From positions 1-64,000 of the forward strand of contig JBBSEX010000005.1 of the NCBI GenBank assembly GCA_038239345.1: 64,000 bases of DNA. The letters run 5' to 3'. Under the pieces are notes generated by a model. The model did no database searches, was not told the origin of the DNA, and saw only the letters and a program-made list of their open reading frames with translations. The position numbers were made by a program, and so were the translations under genes. Below are positions 44,551 to 53,898 of the stretch, in pieces; position 1 is the stretch's first letter, and each line of letters begins with the position of its first letter. This DNA is from JBBSEX01 sp038239345 (lineage in GTDB: Bacteria > Acidobacteriota > Terriglobia > Bryobacterales > Bryobacteraceae).

Positions 44551-45454
44551 GCGAGATACCATACATCGGCTCGCGATCTCTTTGTTCTTACTTGGGCCTT
44601 TGGCCCAAACCGCGGTGGCCCAGGACGTGACGCCCCCTTACGCTGGATCGGAAGCCTGCGCGACGTGTCATGAGGACATCGCCAAAGCATTCGGGAAGAG
44701 TAAACACAACCTGGTGGACAAGCGCCACTGGGAAGGCCGGGCCTGTGAATCCTGTCATGGACCGGGGCAGAAACATGTGGAATCGACTTCGGCCGACGAC
44801 ATTCGCAATCCCGCCAAATTGACCGCCGTAGCCGCCGATAAATTATGCCTCACCTGTCATCTGAATCAGCCTACGCAAATCGGGCGATTGCAGAGCAGCC
44901 ACGCGAAGGATCAAGTAGCTTGCACCACTTGCCATAAAGTTCACGCCAACGGGCCTTTCGGACTGGTGGCGCGAAAGCGGGCGGACATTAACGAGCAATG
45001 CTCGGGCTGCCACCTGAACGCCTCGGCCCAGTTCCAAAAGCCGTTCCACCATAAATTGCCCGAAGGGGCCATGAGCTGCGTCGATTGTCACAATCCGCAT
45101 GGAAGCGTGAAGCCCGCCATGATGCAGATCTTTGGCGCCAACGAAACCGGTTGTCTGCATTGCCACGGCGACAAGCGCGGCCCATTCACCTTTGAGCATG
45201 CACCGATGCGGTTCGAAGGTTGCGCATCCTGCCATGAGCCCCATGGTTCAGCCAACCCGCGAATGCTGGTGCGGCAGGAAGTGCGGCAGGTCTGCCTGGA
45301 GTGCCATGCGAATCTACCGACAGTAAGAACTGGCGGAGTGTTGGGTGTGGTGCCGCCGGCGTTTCACGACTTGCGCTCAGCGCGATTTCAGAATTGTACA
45401 GTGTGCCATCAAAAGATTCACGGAAGCCACGTGGACCGGAATTTACTTCGATGA
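44537..45454 (+). CDS. Decaheme MtrA/DmsE-like periplasmic cytochrome c
   Basis: From ATG 44537 (14 bp inside the previous gene) the product has 305 residues: a signal peptide (LAISLFLLGPLAQTAVA), then ten CxxCH sites (CATCH, CESCH, CLTCH, CTTCH, CSGCH, CVDCH, CLHCH, CASCH, CLECH, CTVCH). MtrA/DmsE proteins form the heme wire through the porin. A longer frame upstream reads through unrelated sequence and is rejected. The stop overlaps the porin start as ATGA. Confidence 0.93.
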   Translation: MPNIRRDTIHRLAISLFLLGPLAQTAVAQDVTPPYAGSEACATCHEDIAKAFGKSKHNLVDKRHWEGRACESCHGPGQKHVESTSADDIRNPAKLTAVAADKLCLTCHLNQPTQIGRLQSSHAKDQVACTTCHKVHANGPFGLVARKRADINEQCSGCHLNASAQFQKPFHHKLPEGAMSCVDCHNPHGSVKPAMMQIFGANETGCLHCHGDKRGPFTFEHAPMRFEGCASCHEPHGSANPRMLVRQEVRQVCLECHANLPTVRTGGVLGVVPPAFHDLRSARFQNCTVCHQKIHGSHVDRNLLR

Positions 45455-47487
45455 GGGCACTGCTGCTGTTCCTGAGCCTTTCGGCAGTGGTAGCGCAGCA
45501 GCCGCCACCGGTTACCCCCGCGCCTGTTCCGGCAACTCCGCCGGCCGTCAAGCCCGCGCCTGTTCCCGCAACCCCACCGGCCGCCGCCGCTGTGCCCGAG
45601 CCAACCGTAACGCCCGATGAATCCTGGCTCACTGGCTCAATCGATGTCGGCTATCGCTGGCGAACCGATCCTGGCGGCAGCTTCGACACCTATCGAAGCA
45701 TCGTCAACCTCGGCTCGGGCTTGAAATTATTGGGCGCGGACTTCACTCTCACCGATCCGCAACATCGGGCCTTCGATCGAGTGCATGTCCAGGCATACAG
45801 TTGGGGGGACGATCCTTACTCCACCTTCCACCTTGACGCCACCAAATCGAAGCTCTATGACTTCAGCTTCGATTATCGCAACATCGCCTACTTCAATTTT
45901 CTGCCCTCGTATGCCGATCCGCTACTGGCCAGGGGCATCGTCCTGAACGAACAATCTTTCGATACTCGCCGCCGCTTCGCTGGCTTCACGCTTGACTTGC
46001 GGCCTGGCAGCCGCTTCATCCCCTATGTCGCCTATAACCGCGATTCGGGATCGGGGACCGGCGCATCGGCCTTTGTTTCCGATGGAAACGAGTATCCCGT
46101 GCCCAACAAATTACACGACCTGACGAATCTCTATCGGGGCGGCGTTCGGCTTGAGCTGCGACATTTCCACGCCACCATCGAACAGGGCGGCACCACGTTC
46201 AAAGACGATCAAAGCCTCTATCAACAACCAGGCTCGACCAACTTTGGCAACGTGCTCCGGCCGGTGCTGGGCCAGACCCTTGACCTTACCAGCCTGCTTG
46301 CTTCCTACGGCATTCGCGGCACCAGCATCTACAATAAGGCCCTGGTGACGGCGAACCCCGTTTCGTGGCTCGACCTGTATGGACAATTTCTATACAGCCA
46401 GCCCGATAGCGACGTTCACTATCAGCAGGCCGATACGGGAAATCTTTATCTTCAGAACCAGCTCTTGTTCTACAGCAGTCAGCAATATCTGCTCTCGGCC
46501 GCCGCCAAGTTGCCCCACACCACGGCGAGCTTGGGCGCGGAGATCCGGCCTCTATCGCGCATACGCATCATCGAAGCGTGGCTGACCGATCGGCAACATA
46601 ACTCCGCGTCGGCGGAAGCGAATCAATTGCTGACCGGCCCTACTGTTTCGCAACGGACGGCGGCGCTGCTGAGTTCGTCGCTCGCCGCCAACTATAGCCA
46701 GCAGGAAATCGACATCATATTCGACGCCACTTCCAAACTGACGATACGCGGCGGTTACCGCTACGTGTGGGGCGACGCTAGCAATATCACGCTGCCGCCC
46801 GCCGGCTTGGCGAGCGCCGATCGCGGATCGCTGCGGCGCAACGTTGGCCTGGCAGCCGCGACGTTTCGGCCGAGCCAAAAAATCTCCCTAACGGCCGACG
46901 GGGAGTTTGCCTCCAGTGGCGGAGTATATTTCCGCACCAGCCTCTACAATTACCAAAAGGCGCGCCTGCAAGCGCGCTATCAGGCCACGCCCTCGCTACG
47001 CTTTTCAGCGGACTTCACACTGCTGAACAATAGCAATCCCCTGCCCGGTATTAATTACGAATACCGCTCACACCAGGAATCGCTTTCCGTTCTCTGGTCG
47101 CCCACCGGCGATAAGGTTTGGGATTTAGAAGGCTCCTATTCGCGATCTGGCTTACGAAGCGACATCGGTTACTTTTCGCCGCAGGATCTCGCCTCGCAAA
47201 CATCCCTCTATCGCGATAATTCACACATCGGTTCGGCGTTGTTCAATCTTAAGCTGCCGCATGGCGCTCACGCCGCGCCGAAACTAACGGCCGGGGGCTC
47301 ATTCTTTATATCTAGCGGTAGCCGCCCAACCAGCTATTTCCAGCCGGTTGCCAAGCTCTGGGTGCCACTCGCCAAACAGGTGAGCTGGTTCACAGAATGG
47401 CGCTATTACGGTTATGGCGAAGCATTTTATCTGTACGAGGGCTTCCGAACTCATTTGGTGACAACGGGCGTACGGTGGACGCGTTGA
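45451..47487 (+). CDS. MtrB/PioB-family outer-membrane porin
   Basis: The product has 678 residues from ATG 45451, which overlaps the upstream stop. The signal peptide (MRALLLFLSLSAVVAQ) is followed by a Pro/Ala-rich linker with a repeated PAPVPATPPA unit, then an amphipathic beta-barrel pattern throughout (SIDVGYRWRTDPGGSF, DFSFDYRNIAYFNFLPS), ending on an aromatic strand (HLVTTGVRWTR). MtrB/PioB barrels hold the decaheme protein across the outer membrane. The CxxC pair of Shewanella MtrB is absent here. Position and size fit the family well. Confidence 0.9.
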   Translation: MRALLLFLSLSAVVAQQPPPVTPAPVPATPPAVKPAPVPATPPAAAAVPEPTVTPDESWLTGSIDVGYRWRTDPGGSFDTYRSIVNLGSGLKLLGADFTLTDPQHRAFDRVHVQAYSWGDDPYSTFHLDATKSKLYDFSFDYRNIAYFNFLPSYADPLLARGIVLNEQSFDTRRRFAGFTLDLRPGSRFIPYVAYNRDSGSGTGASAFVSDGNEYPVPNKLHDLTNLYRGGVRLELRHFHATIEQGGTTFKDDQSLYQQPGSTNFGNVLRPVLGQTLDLTSLLASYGIRGTSIYNKALVTANPVSWLDLYGQFLYSQPDSDVHYQQADTGNLYLQNQLLFYSSQQYLLSAAAKLPHTTASLGAEIRPLSRIRIIEAWLTDRQHNSASAEANQLLTGPTVSQRTAALLSSSLAANYSQQEIDIIFDATSKLTIRGGYRYVWGDASNITLPPAGLASADRGSLRRNVGLAAATFRPSQKISLTADGEFASSGGVYFRTSLYNYQKARLQARYQATPSLRFSADFTLLNNSNPLPGINYEYRSHQESLSVLWSPTGDKVWDLEGSYSRSGLRSDIGYFSPQDLASQTSLYRDNSHIGSALFNLKLPHGAHAAPKLTAGGSFFISSGSRPTSYFQPVAKLWVPLAKQVSWFTEWRYYGYGEAFYLYEGFRTHLVTTGVRWTR

Positions 47488-47512
47488 TGCCAACGTGGGG
47501 CCAAAAGTAACC

Positions 47513-48946
47513 ATGAGCGCCAATCCAAAACGGCCGCTACTGCTGCTGCTCACCAGTAACTGGATCACCATGCTTGGCGTTGCCTTGGTGACTCTGGCTG
47601 GATTCTCCTGGCTGTTCGTTCTACCGATCAATATTCGCGGGCATGTCGACAACCCTTACATCGGCCTGCTGATCTTTATTGCCATCCCGGTTATCTTCTG
47701 CGTCGGATTGGCCTTGATCCCGGTGGGAATTCTGCTCACGAAACGCAAAATTGAGGCCGGCCTTGAGACCGTACCGGATAACCGGACTTCCTGGCGCCGG
47801 GCGGGTGTTTTCTTCGGCCTCATGACGGCGGTAAATCTGATAATCGCCAGCCAAGGCACATACCGCGCCGTTGAGCATATGGATACCGTTCAGTTCTGCG
47901 GGCAAAGCTGTCACGTGATGAAACCGGAGTTCACCGCGCACTTGCTGGCGCCGCACCAAAAGGTCAGCTGCGTCGAATGCCACGTGGCGCCCGGTGCCAG
48001 CGGTTGGTTAAATGCGAAGATGGCCGGAACCCGGCAGTTGATGGCGGTTACGTTCAACACCTTTCCGCGTCCCATCGAATCGGCGATGGAGAACAATCGC
48101 CTGGTTTCCTCCGCCGATACCTGTGAGCAGTGCCATGCGCGTGAGAAATCGATCGCGCCGCGCGTTCGAGTGATTTCGAAATTCAAGGACGACGAAGCCA
48201 ATACCCGCACCGAGACCGTCCTGACGATGCTTGTTGGCGGCGGACGATTCGGCGGTATTCATGGGGCTCATATGGGGCCTGGAGTGCACATTCGCTATGC
48301 CGCATCCGACAAAAAGCGGCAGACAATTCCCTGGGTGGAATATCGAAACACCACTACCGGTGTCACGCGCGCTTATACGGCGGCCGATAGCAAACCGGGG
48401 TCTATCAGTTCCCTGCCGATCTTTGAGATGCAATGCGTGGATTGTCATAACCGCGCGGCTCACTCCTTCCAGTTGGCGGACCGGGCGGTCGATGAAGCAA
48501 TGGCCCGCGGCGAGCTTTCGGCTAAACTACCGTTCCTGAAGAAGACCGCCGTCGAACTGCTGAACGCTACTTATCGCAGCGACGAAGAAGCCTCGGCGAA
48601 AATTCGCGCCGGCGTGGACGCTTACTATCGGGCCAAATATCCGCAGGTTGCCGGAGCGCGCGCGGCGGACATTCGAGCGGCCGGCCAAACCGTGCTGGCG
48701 ATTTATCAGCGGAATGTCTTTCCAGACCTCAAAGTCACCTGGGGAACTTATCCCAACAATCTCGGCCATGTCGACCAACCGGGGTGCTTCCGTTGCCACG
48801 ATGACGGTCATGCGACAGCTGATAAGAAAACGATCACGCAGGATTGCACCAGCTGCCACCAGTCCCTGGCAATGGAAGAGACGGCGCCGGAGATCTTGAA
48901 AACTTTGGGAGTAGCCGACCAATTGTCGAAGTTAGAAAAGCAATAA
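47513..48946 (+). CDS. NapC/NirT-like membrane multiheme cytochrome (six hemes)
   Basis: From ATG 47513 the product has 477 residues. Three N-terminal hydrophobic segments (WITMLGVALVTLAGFSWLFV; IGLLIFIAIPVIFCVGLALI; GVFFGLMTAVNLIIA) lead into the heme part. The first site is CGQSCH, a CX3CH form also seen in some NapC-like proteins, followed by CVECH, CEQCH, CVDCH, CFRCH and CTSCH. Such proteins take electrons from quinol and pass them to periplasmic cytochromes, the CymA role. GTG 47495 is an alternative start. It follows the porin by 25 bp. Confidence 0.88.
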   Translation: MSANPKRPLLLLLTSNWITMLGVALVTLAGFSWLFVLPINIRGHVDNPYIGLLIFIAIPVIFCVGLALIPVGILLTKRKIEAGLETVPDNRTSWRRAGVFFGLMTAVNLIIASQGTYRAVEHMDTVQFCGQSCHVMKPEFTAHLLAPHQKVSCVECHVAPGASGWLNAKMAGTRQLMAVTFNTFPRPIESAMENNRLVSSADTCEQCHAREKSIAPRVRVISKFKDDEANTRTETVLTMLVGGGRFGGIHGAHMGPGVHIRYAASDKKRQTIPWVEYRNTTTGVTRAYTAADSKPGSISSLPIFEMQCVDCHNRAAHSFQLADRAVDEAMARGELSAKLPFLKKTAVELLNATYRSDEEASAKIRAGVDAYYRAKYPQVAGARAADIRAAGQTVLAIYQRNVFPDLKVTWGTYPNNLGHVDQPGCFRCHDDGHATADKKTITQDCTSCHQSLAMEETAPEILKTLGVADQLSKLEKQ

Positions 48947-48968
48947 ATGCTTGAATAGGAGAGATAAC

Positions 48969-49286
48969 ATGCGCATTTTATTTACGACCGTGGCTTTAGC
49001 GGCACTGACGGCGTCAATGGTTCTGGCCGGAGATGCCAAGGCCGGGCATGCCGTTTACGACAAATCGTGTAAGTCCTGCCACGGGCCGGACGGCACGGCG
49101 AATCCGGCGGTTGCCAAGATGATGAAGGTGGAGATGAAAGATCTGAAAGCAGCCGACGTGCAGGCTCTTAGCGACGATGATATGAAGAAGATCATCACCG
49201 CCGGCAAGGGTAAAATGAAACCCGTTCATGCCGTTACAGGGCCGGCATTAGACAACGTAGTGGCATATATTCGCAGCCTTAAATAG
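48969..49286 (+). CDS. Small class-I monoheme cytochrome c
   Basis: From ATG 48969 (AGGAGA before it) the product has 105 residues: a signal peptide (ILFTTVALAALTASMVLAG), one heme site CKSCHGPDG, and a distal Met likely within KGKMKPV near residue 82. It is the last gene of the cytochrome run, 22 bp past the NapC-like stop. It could shuttle electrons between the inner-membrane cytochrome and the MtrA-like protein. An imperfect inverted repeat (CGGGGAGT ... ACTCCTCCCCG, about 49311-49337) follows and may be a weak terminator. Confidence 0.9.
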   Translation: MRILFTTVALAALTASMVLAGDAKAGHAVYDKSCKSCHGPDGTANPAVAKMMKVEMKDLKAADVQALSDDDMKKIITAGKGKMKPVHAVTGPALDNVVAYIRSLK

Positions 49287-49432
49287 GAAACAGATTTGCG
49301 GTGGACTACACGGGGAGTTATCCCAGCCACTCCTCCCCGCGTGGGGCGATTCGTCTCGCCCGATATTTATTTACTGGTAATTGTGCTAGCCTACTCGTCG
49401 GACGCTGTCTACCCGCGAAAGGAAAAGCACAA

Positions 49433-51490
49433 GTGCCCTCTCAATTTGCCGCGGCCGGCTGGCTAGCAGAAAATGGCCCAAAAGAACTGGAACTTCTCTT
49501 TAGGGCAATCGTTTTTCAATCGTCAACGGAAGTCCTGAGATTCGATTTCGCTACGCCGGATAGCGCCAGCGGTATTGGCCGGCCGTTATCCGCGGAGGGT
49601 TCTCCAGAGCGCTACCCTCTAATTTTGAAGGGCTGGCGAACCCTGGGTGACGGCGAGAAAGAAAGAACCATTCACCTCACGGATTCTGTCGGCTGCCAGC
49701 GGGTTGCGCCCGACGTTCCGAAAGAGAACCTATCGCTGGTATCACCTCGCCTGGCCGTTTGTGAAAAGCAAGCAAAAGAGAAAAACGAAGCCATTTCGAA
49801 AAGCGATGATCCAGCCTTATCACCGCCGCGCGTCGCACTTGCCCTATTAAATGCCGACGGAGAAATTGTTGCCTGGTATGCCGGACCTCAGGGCATTTAC
49901 GGCTATCGGAGCGCCGAACTAATTGGGCAGCCGACGTCGTTGTTTTATCCGGATGAAGGCACATCCAAAGTAGATCTGAACGACGAATTAAAACGCGCCA
50001 CGGCCGAAGGACATTCGGGGGTCGAAGGCTGGCAGGTGAGGAAGGACGACACTCGCTTTTGGGCCAATGTGATTACCATGGCGTTGCGAGACGGCAGCGG
50101 CAAGTTACAAGGATTCGCCAGGGTTGTTCGCGATTTCAACGACCGTCACAACAAAGACGAGTTGTTGCGTCGTGAGCGTCCGCGGACCCGGCCTGTCTTA
50201 CCTAAGTCAACCATCGCCTGCATGTTTTCAGGGGAGTTCGATCGCATCGACGACGCAAACGATTCCTTTCTCGACCTGATTGGATACAGCCGCCAGGAGT
50301 TACTTTCCGGCGGCTTGCGATGTGCCGATCTGACACCGCCGGAGTACCTGGGTTTGGACGGTCTGGCCCACGAAGAAGCATTGCGCTTCGGGGCGTGCTC
50401 ACCCTTTGAGAAGGAAATGGTTTGTCGTAACGGGACTCGCGCCCCCGTCCTGGTGACCACGGCCGTTTTGAAGCTGTCGCCATTTCGCTGGATCACATTC
50501 GTACAGGATCTGCGCGAACGAAACCGGCTGGAAAACATCCCCGGCGACATCGTTGACGGCAAGAATAAGTTCGAGGAAATCATAGGAAACAGCACCGCCA
50601 TCAAGCGCGTGATGGCGCAGGTGGAAATGGTAGCGCCGACCGATGCCACGGTGCTGATCCTGGGTGAAACGGGCACCGGAAAAGAATTAATCGCGCGCGC
50701 TATTCACCGCACCAGCCCCCGCGCAAATCTTCCCTTTGTCAGCTTAAATTGCGCGGCGATTCCTACGGGCCTTTTAGAAAGTGAACTCTTCGGTTATGAG
50801 AAGGGCGCTTTTACAGGAGCTCTATCGCAAAAGATCGGCCGGTTTGAAATGGCCCATCGGGGTACTTTGTTCCTGGATGAGGTTGGCGACATTCCTTTGG
50901 ATCTGCAACCGAAGCTGCTGCGAGCACTGCAGGAGAAGGCTTTCGAGAGATTGGGCGGAACCAGAACGATTCCCATCGACGTCAGGCTGCTGGCGGCCAC
51001 GAACCGCAATTTAACCAAAATGATGGGCGATAATCTATTTCGCAGCGATTTATATTACCGCTTAAAAGTATTTCCCATTACTACCCCGCCATTGCGCGAT
51101 CACCCTGAAGATATCCAGCTATTAGCGTGGAAATTTACCAAGAAATACGCCGCGCGAATGAACCGGACGATAGAAAAGATCCCGTCCCATACGATGCAAG
51201 CTCTGGTGAATTGGACCTGGCCGGGGAACGTCCGGGAGCTCGAAAACCTGATTGAGAGATCGGTGATCCTTTCCACGAGTTGCACGCTGCAAGTGCCCTT
51301 AGAAGAATTGCGCCTTCCAGCGGAAAATGCAAGACATTCGACACTCCAGGAAGTGGAGCGCGACTACATTCTTCAAGTTTTGCGGGAGACGGAAGGCATC
51401 ATCAGCAACGCCGCGGCCCGCCTTGGAATGCCGCGCACCACTTTGAATGCAATGATGAAAAAACTGGGGATTTCCCGCCGGGATCTGTAG
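49433..51490 (+). CDS. Sigma-54-dependent activator with PAS sensor domains
   Basis: From GTG 49433 (GGAAAAGC upstream) the product has 685 residues. Two PAS-like domains (about 130-235 and 245-360; WYAGPQGIYGYRSAELIGQP; IDDANDSFLDLIGYS) precede an AAA+ domain with Walker A GETGTGKE, the sigma-54 contact GAFTGA, and LFLDEVGDIPLDLQ. A Fis-type HTH (ISNAAARLGMPRTTLNAMMK) closes it. The frame stays open to 49301, but those first 44 residues do not look coding. It is encoded just after the cytochrome genes on the same strand, so control of the conduit by redox or ligand sensing is likely. Confidence 0.9.
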   Translation: MPSQFAAAGWLAENGPKELELLFRAIVFQSSTEVLRFDFATPDSASGIGRPLSAEGSPERYPLILKGWRTLGDGEKERTIHLTDSVGCQRVAPDVPKENLSLVSPRLAVCEKQAKEKNEAISKSDDPALSPPRVALALLNADGEIVAWYAGPQGIYGYRSAELIGQPTSLFYPDEGTSKVDLNDELKRATAEGHSGVEGWQVRKDDTRFWANVITMALRDGSGKLQGFARVVRDFNDRHNKDELLRRERPRTRPVLPKSTIACMFSGEFDRIDDANDSFLDLIGYSRQELLSGGLRCADLTPPEYLGLDGLAHEEALRFGACSPFEKEMVCRNGTRAPVLVTTAVLKLSPFRWITFVQDLRERNRLENIPGDIVDGKNKFEEIIGNSTAIKRVMAQVEMVAPTDATVLILGETGTGKELIARAIHRTSPRANLPFVSLNCAAIPTGLLESELFGYEKGAFTGALSQKIGRFEMAHRGTLFLDEVGDIPLDLQPKLLRALQEKAFERLGGTRTIPIDVRLLAATNRNLTKMMGDNLFRSDLYYRLKVFPITTPPLRDHPEDIQLLAWKFTKKYAARMNRTIEKIPSHTMQALVNWTWPGNVRELENLIERSVILSTSCTLQVPLEELRLPAENARHSTLQEVERDYILQVLRETEGIISNAAARLGMPRTTLNAMMKKLGISRRDL

Positions 51491-51521
51491 CGTTATAAGA
51501 TCCCGGCGAAGCCGATTAGGA

Positions 51522-52268
51522 TTAACGAAGGCCGCCAGTTGCCAGAAGCTGATCGCCAGTTATCCAGCCAGAGTCATCCGAGGCCAGGAATATCGCTATC
51601 GATGCGATGTCCGCTGGTTTGGCGGAGCGGCCGAGCGGAGTTTGACCGACCAGGCCTTTCTCAAAATCGGTCCCGATGAATCCCGCCGTGTGCGTGCCTT
51701 CGGTTTCAACAATGCCCGGGTTAATCGAGTTCACGCGGATCTTTCTTGCGCCGAGTTCTTTCGAAAGCACACCGGTGATGGCGTCAACCGCGCCTTTGGT
51801 AGCGGTGTATACAGCGCTATTGGGAGGCGTGATGCGGCTAACGCTGGATCCGATATTAATGATGCTGCCGCCTTCGCCCAGGTGCTTCACGGCCGCCTGC
51901 GTGGTTAGTAGAACGCCAAGCACATTGATGTTGAACATCCGGTGAAATGATTCTTCGGTGACCGCCTCAATGGGGGCGAATTCGTAAACGCCGGAGTTGT
52001 TCACCAGGATATCGAGGCGGCCATAATTCTTGATCGCCGCTTCAATAATGCCCTGCGCGTCAGCGGCCTTGGAGACGTCCCCGCCCACGGCGACCGCCTT
52101 TCCACCAGCCTTGGTGATCGCGGCGACAACGGTGTCCGCGCCATCCTTACTGGAGGCGTAATTCACGACTACCGACGCCCCTTCCGCGCCCAGTGACTTC
52201 GCTATGGCCGCTCCGATGCCCTTTGACGCACCCGTCACAACCGCTACTTTCCCTGTCAGTTTGCCCAT
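51522..52268 (-). CDS. SDR-family oxidoreductase (FabG-like)
   Basis: The product has 248 residues: VAVVTGASKGIGAAIAKSLG, GDVSKAADAQ, LVNNSGVYEF, the catalytic Ser in IINIGSSVSRI, Tyr/Lys in YTATKGAVDAI, and FLASDDSGWITGDQLLATGG. All classical SDR residues are present. It resembles FabG and glucose-1-dehydrogenase-type enzymes; the substrate is not predictable. It is convergent with the sigma-54 activator gene, with 31 bp between the stops. Confidence 0.9.
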   Translation of the reverse strand: MGKLTGKVAVVTGASKGIGAAIAKSLGAEGASVVVNYASSKDGADTVVAAITKAGGKAVAVGGDVSKAADAQGIIEAAIKNYGRLDILVNNSGVYEFAPIEAVTEESFHRMFNINVLGVLLTTQAAVKHLGEGGSIINIGSSVSRITPPNSAVYTATKGAVDAITGVLSKELGARKIRVNSINPGIVETEGTHTAGFIGTDFEKGLVGQTPLGRSAKPADIASIAIFLASDDSGWITGDQLLATGGLR

Positions 52269-52359
52269 TCGTTTCCTCTTCTTTATATTTCGACAACCGC
52301 CTAATTGACGCGGGGGGAATCAGAACGATTCAACTACCTTGGAAGGGATTGGCATTACT

Positions 52360-53484
52360 TTAATAGTCATACACATGTTCCATCCGAATCCCCCGTGCCT
52401 TGAGATCGTTGATCAACTGGTGCAGAGTGCCGACAGGGCTGGAGATGGCGACTCTCTTCGATTCCGGCGCGGTCGCCATCGTGGTGGAAAACGCAAGCTC
52501 GCCCGCCGTTAAATTATAGGTCCAATCGCGCGGCGCAATCGCGCTAACCAAAATTTCGTCATTGCCGGCGATTTCGACGAAGCGTACCCCGCGTTCGGCC
52601 AGCCACGCGGCCACCGTCGTGAACTCCTGATATCTGGGGATGATCACGATGTATTGTCCAGCCCCTGCGTCCTTCACCTTGCGTATCCTCGGATTCTGAG
52701 TGAAGATTTCTTCCGAGGCATTTTCAATCCAGGCGTATGTATCGGCCGATTCGATCCCGTAGCTGGCATGCGTAGCTTTTTCAATCAGCCAGCAATAGAT
52801 CGATTCAAAGGAATAATCCAAAGAGAGGAACAGCCGCCGTTCCAACTTGCGAACCGGGTGCCGGCCCCACAGCTTGTTCTCAGACCATAACCCTTTGAAG
52901 CGCGTCCAGAATGAAAATTCGTAAAACGGCCGGATATGCACGAAATCGGCGTACTCGCGGGCGACGCGATTGGAGTAGACATCCTCTTCCACGAGTTCAT
53001 TCGAGCTGGTCCATTCCGTGAATCGACCAAGAGTATTTTCGTAAAGAGCGCGAATCAGGTATTCGACGGAGAAGCTGCCGCCGATCACGACCAGCATCTG
53101 ATGCTCGCCAAAATCAAACGGGTACTTGCCGCGCGTCGCACCGTACACGCAGCAGTAGCCCGACCAATATTGTTCGATCGATTTTATAAATGGAAAACCG
53201 CTGGGCAAGTGGCGCTGCTGAAAATCCGCCTTTTCCGTATAGCTCCACACGATGAACCATTCCGGGTAGCCGAGGTAGGTGCTGTCTTCGGCGCGGGCAT
53301 AATCCTTGATATCGGAGGTCAGCTTGAGACGTTGTTTGGACGCTTCCGATTGGATTTTCGGATCGCGCCGGACAGTTGCGCAGCGCCTGACGAAAATCAT
53401 CGCCGCCACCGTGAACACGATGCCAAACGCGAATATGGCGAGCCCGGCTCGCCTGAAGAACTTACGCCCGGACCGGAATCGCAT
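52360..53484 (-). CDS. Membrane-anchored hypothetical protein
   Basis: The product has 374 residues. One N-terminal helix (GLAIFAFGIVFTVAAMIFV) is followed by a conserved soluble domain: STYLGYPEWFIVWSYTEKAD, SGFPFIKSIEQYWSGYCCVY, FVHIRPFYEFSFWTRFKGLW, YCWLIEKATHASYGIE. I recall similar uncharacterised proteins in other bacteria but cannot assign a function. Its start overlaps the end of the upstream membrane gene (53462-53860) by 23 bp, so they are one operon. Confidence 0.75.
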   Translation of the reverse strand: MRFRSGRKFFRRAGLAIFAFGIVFTVAAMIFVRRCATVRRDPKIQSEASKQRLKLTSDIKDYARAEDSTYLGYPEWFIVWSYTEKADFQQRHLPSGFPFIKSIEQYWSGYCCVYGATRGKYPFDFGEHQMLVVIGGSFSVEYLIRALYENTLGRFTEWTSSNELVEEDVYSNRVAREYADFVHIRPFYEFSFWTRFKGLWSENKLWGRHPVRKLERRLFLSLDYSFESIYCWLIEKATHASYGIESADTYAWIENASEEIFTQNPRIRKVKDAGAGQYIVIIPRYQEFTTVAAWLAERGVRFVEIAGNDEILVSAIAPRDWTYNLTAGELAFSTTMATAPESKRVAISSPVGTLHQLINDLKARGIRMEHVYDY

Positions 53485-53860
53485 GGGGCCGTTCTACGTT
53501 GATCGCAATCCAGAAAGCCGCGATGGACGTCAGCAAATGGGGCATGTTCACGGCCAGGTTCACCAGCACGCTCATGGTATTGAAATGCGAGATGAAGAAC
53601 ATGATGACATCGATCCCGTACCAGACACCCAGCGCATAAAAGTAGATCCGCGAGACCTTCCCGGAAACCAGGGCGGAAATCGCCGCCAATGTACCCAATG
53701 CCAGATGGCCGAAATCGACGATCGGAGTCATGCTGAAGAGTCCAAACATTTTGCCGTTAGCGTCCGTGATGCCCGGAACAAAATCCAGCAGATAGACGAA
53801 CAGGAACAAGCCGGAGAATATCCAGGCAAGCTTTTGCAGTTTTGAAATATTTCTTAGCAT
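53462..53860 (-). CDS. Small four-helix membrane protein
   Basis: The product has 132 residues with about four hydrophobic helices: KLAWIFSGLFLFVYLLDFVP, FGHLALGTLAAISALVSGKV, RIYFYALGVWYGIDVIMFFI, LLTSIAAFWIAINV. The pattern resembles DUF4383-type proteins. It is the first gene of a two-gene operon, divergent from the GMC oxidoreductase with 38 bp between the starts. Function is unknown. Confidence 0.75.
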   Translation of the reverse strand: MLRNISKLQKLAWIFSGLFLFVYLLDFVPGITDANGKMFGLFSMTPIVDFGHLALGTLAAISALVSGKVSRIYFYALGVWYGIDVIMFFISHFNTMSVLVNLAVNMPHLLTSIAAFWIAINVERPHAIPVRA

Positions 53861-53898
53861 GATGTTTTGCGGAATAGTTTCCGGTTAGTATAGCTCAC

